Source of the DNA: JAMWZF01 sp041628615
GTDB taxonomy: Bacteria; Pseudomonadota; Alphaproteobacteria; Rhodobacterales; Rhodobacteraceae
NCBI GenBank assembly: GCA_041628615.1
Contig: JBFKOW010000151.1
Coordinates: forward strand, 1 to 8,744
Reading direction: 5' to 3'
Length of the DNA: 8,744 nucleotides
Shown: piece after piece, positions 5,709 through 8,744 of the stretch
How positions within the stretch are numbered: position 1 is the stretch's first letter
Layout of the letters: every line of letters begins with the position of its first letter
The notes under the pieces: generated by a model
What the model was told of the DNA's origin: nothing
The model's input: only the letters and a program-made list of their open reading frames with translations
The model's database searches: none
Position numbers and translations under genes: made by a program

Positions 5709-7213
5709 TGGAACTTCTGGCAAACCTGCAACTCGGCTTCTCGGTCGCGCTGTCACCGTTCACCCTGATGCTGGCGGTGATCGGCTGTTTCCTCGGGACA
5801 ATCATCGGGGCCCTGCCGGGGCTCGGGCCGTCCAACGGGGTGGCGATCCTGATCCCGATCACCTTCACCCTCGGTCTCGACGCGGTGGCCGCGCTGGTGC
5901 TGATGACCTCGGTCTATTACGGGGCGATGTATGGCGGGCGGATCTCGTCGATCCTTCTCAACATCCCCGGCGACGAACCGGCGCTGATGACCACGCTGGA
6001 CGGCTACCCGATGGCCAAGGCCGGGCGCGCCGGCGAGGCGCTGGTGCTGTCCGGCGTGGCGTCCTTCGTCGGCGCCTTCCTCGCCACGCTGGGGCTCATG
6101 CTGCTCGCGCCGCTGCTCAGCCGGGTGGCCTACCAGTTCGGCCCGGCGGAATACTTCGCGCTCTACCTGCTGGCCTTCTCGACTCTCGGGGGGATCGCCT
6201 CGAACAACCAGGCCAAGGCGGCGCTGGCGTCCTGCATCGGCCTCGGGATCGCGATGATCGGGCTCGACAACACCACCGGGATGCCGCGCTACACCGGCGG
6301 CAACCTGCACCTGATGGACGGGATCGATTTCCTGATCGCCATCGTCGGACTGTTCGCGGTCTCCGAGGTGTTCATCTTCATCGAGAGCCACGGCAAGGGC
6401 TCGTCCATCGGGGTCAAGCTGGAGAAGGTGAAGATCCCCTTCCGCGAGATCGGCCGCAGCTTCGGCACCATGGTCCGGGCCAGCGGGGTCGGCTTCGTCG
6501 CCGGGGTGCTGCCGGGGGCCGGGGCCTCGCTGGGGTCGTTCCTCGCCTACATGTCGGAGAAGGCGATCGCCGGGCCGAAGGGCGGCTTCGGCACCGGGGT
6601 CCCGAGGGGCGTCTGCGCACCCGAGGCCGGAAACAACTCCGCCGCCGGCGGCGCGCTGGTGCCGATGCTCACGCTCGGGGTACCGGGATCGGGGACCACG
6701 GCGGTCCTGCTCGCGCTCCTGATGACGCTGAACATCACCCCGGGCCCGACCCTGTTCACCGACCGGCCCGACGTGGTGTGGGGGCTGATCGCATCGCTGC
6801 TGATCGCGAATTTCGTGCTGCTGGCGATGAACGTGCCGATGGTGAAGATCTTCGTGAAGATCCTGACCGTCCCGGCCTGGGTGCTGTTGCCGGGGGTGAT
6901 GATGATCTCCTTCGTCGGGATCTTCTCGCTGACGGGATCGTATTTCGACCTGCTCCTGATGATCGCCTTCGGGGTGCTGGGGTGGGCGCTGCGCAAGCTC
7001 GACGTGCCGACTGTGCCGATCATCCTCGGGATCCTTCTCGGCAACGCGATGGAGGACGCGCTGCGGCGGGCGATGGTGCTGTCGGACGGCGACTGGACCT
7101 ACCTGTTCTCGTCCGGAATCGCGACGGGGCTGTGGATCGCGGCGGTGGCGGGCTTCGTCGCGCCGATGTTCCTGCGGGGCGTGCTGCGCAAGCCGCAGGC
7201 GATCAGTGACTGA
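5708..7213 (+). CDS. tctA: TctA: large transmembrane subunit of the tripartite tricarboxylate transporter
   Basis: The 501-residue protein has full TctA length, with about 10-12 membrane segments, and forms the translocation channel. The two related signature loops are present: GALPGLGPSNG at 34-44 and GVLPGAGASLGSFLAY at 266-281. Other typical segments are YYGAMYGGRISSILLNIPGD (70-89) and EAGNNSAAGGALVPMLTLGV (306-325), followed by PGSGTTAVLLAL (326-337). TctA uses an ion gradient to import the ligand handed over by TctC. The ATG at 5708 is preferred over the in-frame GTG at 5696 because AAGGGG (5691-5696) lies 11 nt before the ATG and overlaps the GTG itself. The last 8 nt overlap the start of the AtuA-like gene. 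Confidence 0.96.
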   Translation: MELLANLQLGFSVALSPFTLMLAVIGCFLGTIIGALPGLGPSNGVAILIPITFTLGLDAVAALVLMTSVYYGAMYGGRISSILLNIPGDEPALMTTLDGYPMAKAGRAGEALVLSGVASFVGAFLATLGLMLLAPLLSRVAYQFGPAEYFALYLLAFSTLGGIASNNQAKAALASCIGLGIAMIGLDNTTGMPRYTGGNLHLMDGIDFLIAIVGLFAVSEVFIFIESHGKGSSIGVKLEKVKIPFREIGRSFGTMVRASGVGFVAGVLPGAGASLGSFLAYMSEKAIAGPKGGFGTGVPRGVCAPEAGNNSAAGGALVPMLTLGVPGSGTTAVLLALLMTLNITPGPTLFTDRPDVVWGLIASLLIANFVLLAMNVPMVKIFVKILTVPAWVLLPGVMMISFVGIFSLTGSYFDLLLMIAFGVLGWALRKLDVPTVPIILGILLGNAMEDALRRAMVLSDGDWTYLFSSGIATGLWIAAVAGFVAPMFLRGVLRKPQAISD

Positions 7214-8567
7214 CCCGGTCCGGGTCCTCGTGCCCTCGGGGGCGCTGGGCCTCGGCTACGACCCGGATGCGCTGGCCCGGGGGGTCGCCATGCGCCCCGA
7301 TGTCATCGCCATCGACGGCGGGTCCACCGACAGCGGCCCGTCCTATCTCGGGCGCGGGGTGTCGAAGTACGCCCGCGCCTCGACCCGGGCCGAGTGGGCC
7401 GGACTGATCGCCGCAGCGCGGGAGGCTGGCTGCCCGCTGGTGATCGGCACCGCCGGGACCTGTGGCGCGGACACCGCGGTCGAATGGCTCTGGGAGATCA
7501 CCCGCGAGATCCTCGCCGGGACCGGGCACCGGGCCCGGGTCGCGATCCTGAAGTCGGGACAGGATCCGGCGGCGGTGGCGGCGGCCCTCGCCACTGGCCG
7601 GGTCACCCCCCTGCCCCACGCCCCCGCGATCGACGCCGACCTGATCGGAAGCTGCACCAACATCGTCGCGCTGGCCGGGGCCGAGCAGATCAACGCCGCG
7701 CTGGACACCGGCGCCGACATCGTGATCGCCGGGCGCACCACGGACACCGCGATCATCGCCGCCCTGCCGCTGGCGCGGGGCTGCCACGCCGGTGCCGCCT
7801 GGCACGGCGCGAAGGTCGCCGAATGCGGCGCGCTCTGCACCACCCGGCCCGAGAGCGGCGTCATCATGGCCGAGTTCGACGCCGGCGGCGTCACCGTCCG
7901 GCCGCTCGCGACGGGTGCGGAGGCCACGCCGCGCACCGTGTCGGCCCACATGCTCTACGAGAACGCCGACCCGTTCCTGCTGCACGAACCGGGCGGCCAT
8001 CTCGATGTGCGGGCGGCCCGCTATGCCGCGACCGGCGACGGCGCCGTGCGGATGACCGGCGCGGCCTGGGTTCCTGCCGACAGCTATTGCGTCAAGCTCG
8101 AAGGCGCCCGCGTGGCCGGGTATCAGACCGTGCTTCTGGCGCTGCTGCGCGATCCCCGCTACGTCGCCCACAGCACCGAATGGTGCGCCGGCATCGCGGC
8201 GAGGATGGAGCGCCGGGTGGCCGACCGGATGGGCCTTCCGGCGACCGCCTACCGGCTGGAACTGCGGCAGATCGGACGGAACGCGACGCTGGGCCTGCTC
8301 GAGACCCGAGCTGGCGATCCGGTCGAGGTCGGGGTGCTGGGGATCGTCACCGCGGCGACCCAGGAGCTGGCCCACGAGATCGGCCAGTTGCTCAACCCGT
8401 TGCTGCTCCACCACCCTCTGACCGCCGACGAGGAGATGCCGACCTTCGCCTTCCCGTTCTCGCCGGCCGAGATCAACCGGGGCCCGGTGCACGAATTCTG
8501 CCTCAACCACGTGATGCGGTTGGCCGACCCGATGGAGGCGTTCCGGCTGGAGGTGCGCGATGCCTGA
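7206..8567 (+). CDS. AtuA/DUF1446-family protein (acyclic terpene utilisation-like), function unknown
   Basis: The 453-residue cytoplasmic protein has no signal or membrane segment. It matches the AtuA (DUF1446) family by the N-terminal LVPSGALGLGYDPDAL (8-23) and DGGSTDSGPSYLG (37-49), by GADIVIAGRTTDTAIIAALP (169-188), and by HMLYENADPFLLHEPGG (248-264). FAFPFSPAEINRGPVHEF (414-431) lies near the C-terminus. AtuA is named from the citronellol/geraniol gene cluster of Pseudomonas, but its reaction is not known to me. Canonical AtuA proteins are longer, with an extra C-terminal domain; this one ends early and is followed by a separate small DUF4387 gene. Cysteines at 150 (GSCTN), 207 and 211 (CGALC) stand out. 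The start is GTG inside the tctA end, in an operon with a carboxylate importer, which points to a catabolic enzyme role rather than terpene use specifically. Confidence 0.88.
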   Translation: MTDPVRVLVPSGALGLGYDPDALARGVAMRPDVIAIDGGSTDSGPSYLGRGVSKYARASTRAEWAGLIAAAREAGCPLVIGTAGTCGADTAVEWLWEITREILAGTGHRARVAILKSGQDPAAVAAALATGRVTPLPHAPAIDADLIGSCTNIVALAGAEQINAALDTGADIVIAGRTTDTAIIAALPLARGCHAGAAWHGAKVAECGALCTTRPESGVIMAEFDAGGVTVRPLATGAEATPRTVSAHMLYENADPFLLHEPGGHLDVRAARYAATGDGAVRMTGAAWVPADSYCVKLEGARVAGYQTVLLALLRDPRYVAHSTEWCAGIAARMERRVADRMGLPATAYRLELRQIGRNATLGLLETRAGDPVEVGVLGIVTAATQELAHEIGQLLNPLLLHHPLTADEEMPTFAFPFSPAEINRGPVHEFCLNHVMRLADPMEAFRLEVRDA

Positions 8568-8744
8568 GCTTGGCGCCGTGGTCGACAGGATCCGGTCGAA
8601 GAATGCCGGACCGTTCTGGGTGACGATCGACGTGTTCTGCGGCGACGGCGAGACGTTTGCTGCGGTCTGTGCGGCGCTGGACACCGATGCCGTCGCTGAC
8701 CGTTTCGGCGTGGCCGCGGACGCGATCCGGCGGTTCGAGATCGC
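8560..8744 (+). CDS. DUF4387 protein, N-terminal part (3' end beyond right edge)
   Basis: The first 61 residues are present. The opening MPELGAVVDRIRSKNAGPFW, followed by VTIDVFCGDGETF, carries the IRSKNAGPFWxTxD signature of DUF4387, a family of about 100-residue proteins that usually sit directly behind an AtuA-like gene. No biochemical role is established; a partner subunit or accessory domain of the AtuA-like protein is the natural inference. The ATG has a strong GGAGG (8549-8553) 6 nt upstream, and the gene overlaps the preceding one by 8 nt. Roughly the last third to half of the protein lies outside the window. Confidence 0.87.
   Translation, partial: MPELGAVVDRIRSKNAGPFWVTIDVFCGDGETFAAVCAALDTDAVADRFGVAADAIRRFEI

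Noticed and set aside
7203..8684. Long minus-strand open frame and a long out-of-frame plus-strand frame over the AtuA-like gene
   Set aside because: Both are compositional shadows. The AtuA frame carries all the family motifs and joins the operon by short overlaps.

Overview
The window is GC-rich chromosomal DNA from an alphaproteobacterium, most likely Rhodobacterales (Rhodobacter/Roseobacter group). The evidence is an rluD-rpoH gene pair, an RpoH of alphaproteobacterial type, and a divergent small DUF6476-type membrane protein, a neighbourhood I know from that order. The assignment is inference from gene order and protein sequence, not from a search.

Left part (1-2664), all read leftward: an RluD-type 23S rRNA pseudouridine synthase (TTG start), then the heat-shock sigma factor RpoH with its own candidate promoter and leader, then a 10-bp perfect hairpin that may end the rpoH transcript, then the 5' part of a Gfo/Idh/MocA-family NAD(P)-dependent oxidoreductase that runs off the left edge. 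This is core housekeeping and stress DNA apart from the last gene.

Right part (2680-8744), all read rightward: a small single-pass membrane protein (DUF6476-like) starts only 15 nt from rluD in the opposite direction. It is followed, with a 4-nt overlap, by a class III (CaiB/BaiF) CoA-transferase. After a 127-nt gap holding a clean inverted repeat comes a very compact operon: tctC-tctB-tctA (a complete tripartite tricarboxylate transporter), an AtuA/DUF1446-family protein, and the start of a DUF4387 protein cut by the right edge. Every junction in that operon is a 1-8 nt overlap or a 2-nt gap, so translation is probably coupled.

The right-hand genes read as an uptake-plus-activation module. 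TctC would bind a carboxylate in the periplasm, TctAB would import it, the CoA-transferase could make its CoA thioester, and the AtuA-like/DUF4387 pair would carry out a later, biochemically undefined step. The substrate cannot be read from the sequence. The most interesting points are the uncharacterised AtuA/DUF4387 pair, including a cysteine layout loosely like that of aconitase, its linkage to a transporter and CoA-transferase, and the inverted repeat that may control the operon. There is no gene-free stretch over 300 bases, and I saw no tRNA or rRNA gene, insertion sequence or CRISPR array.
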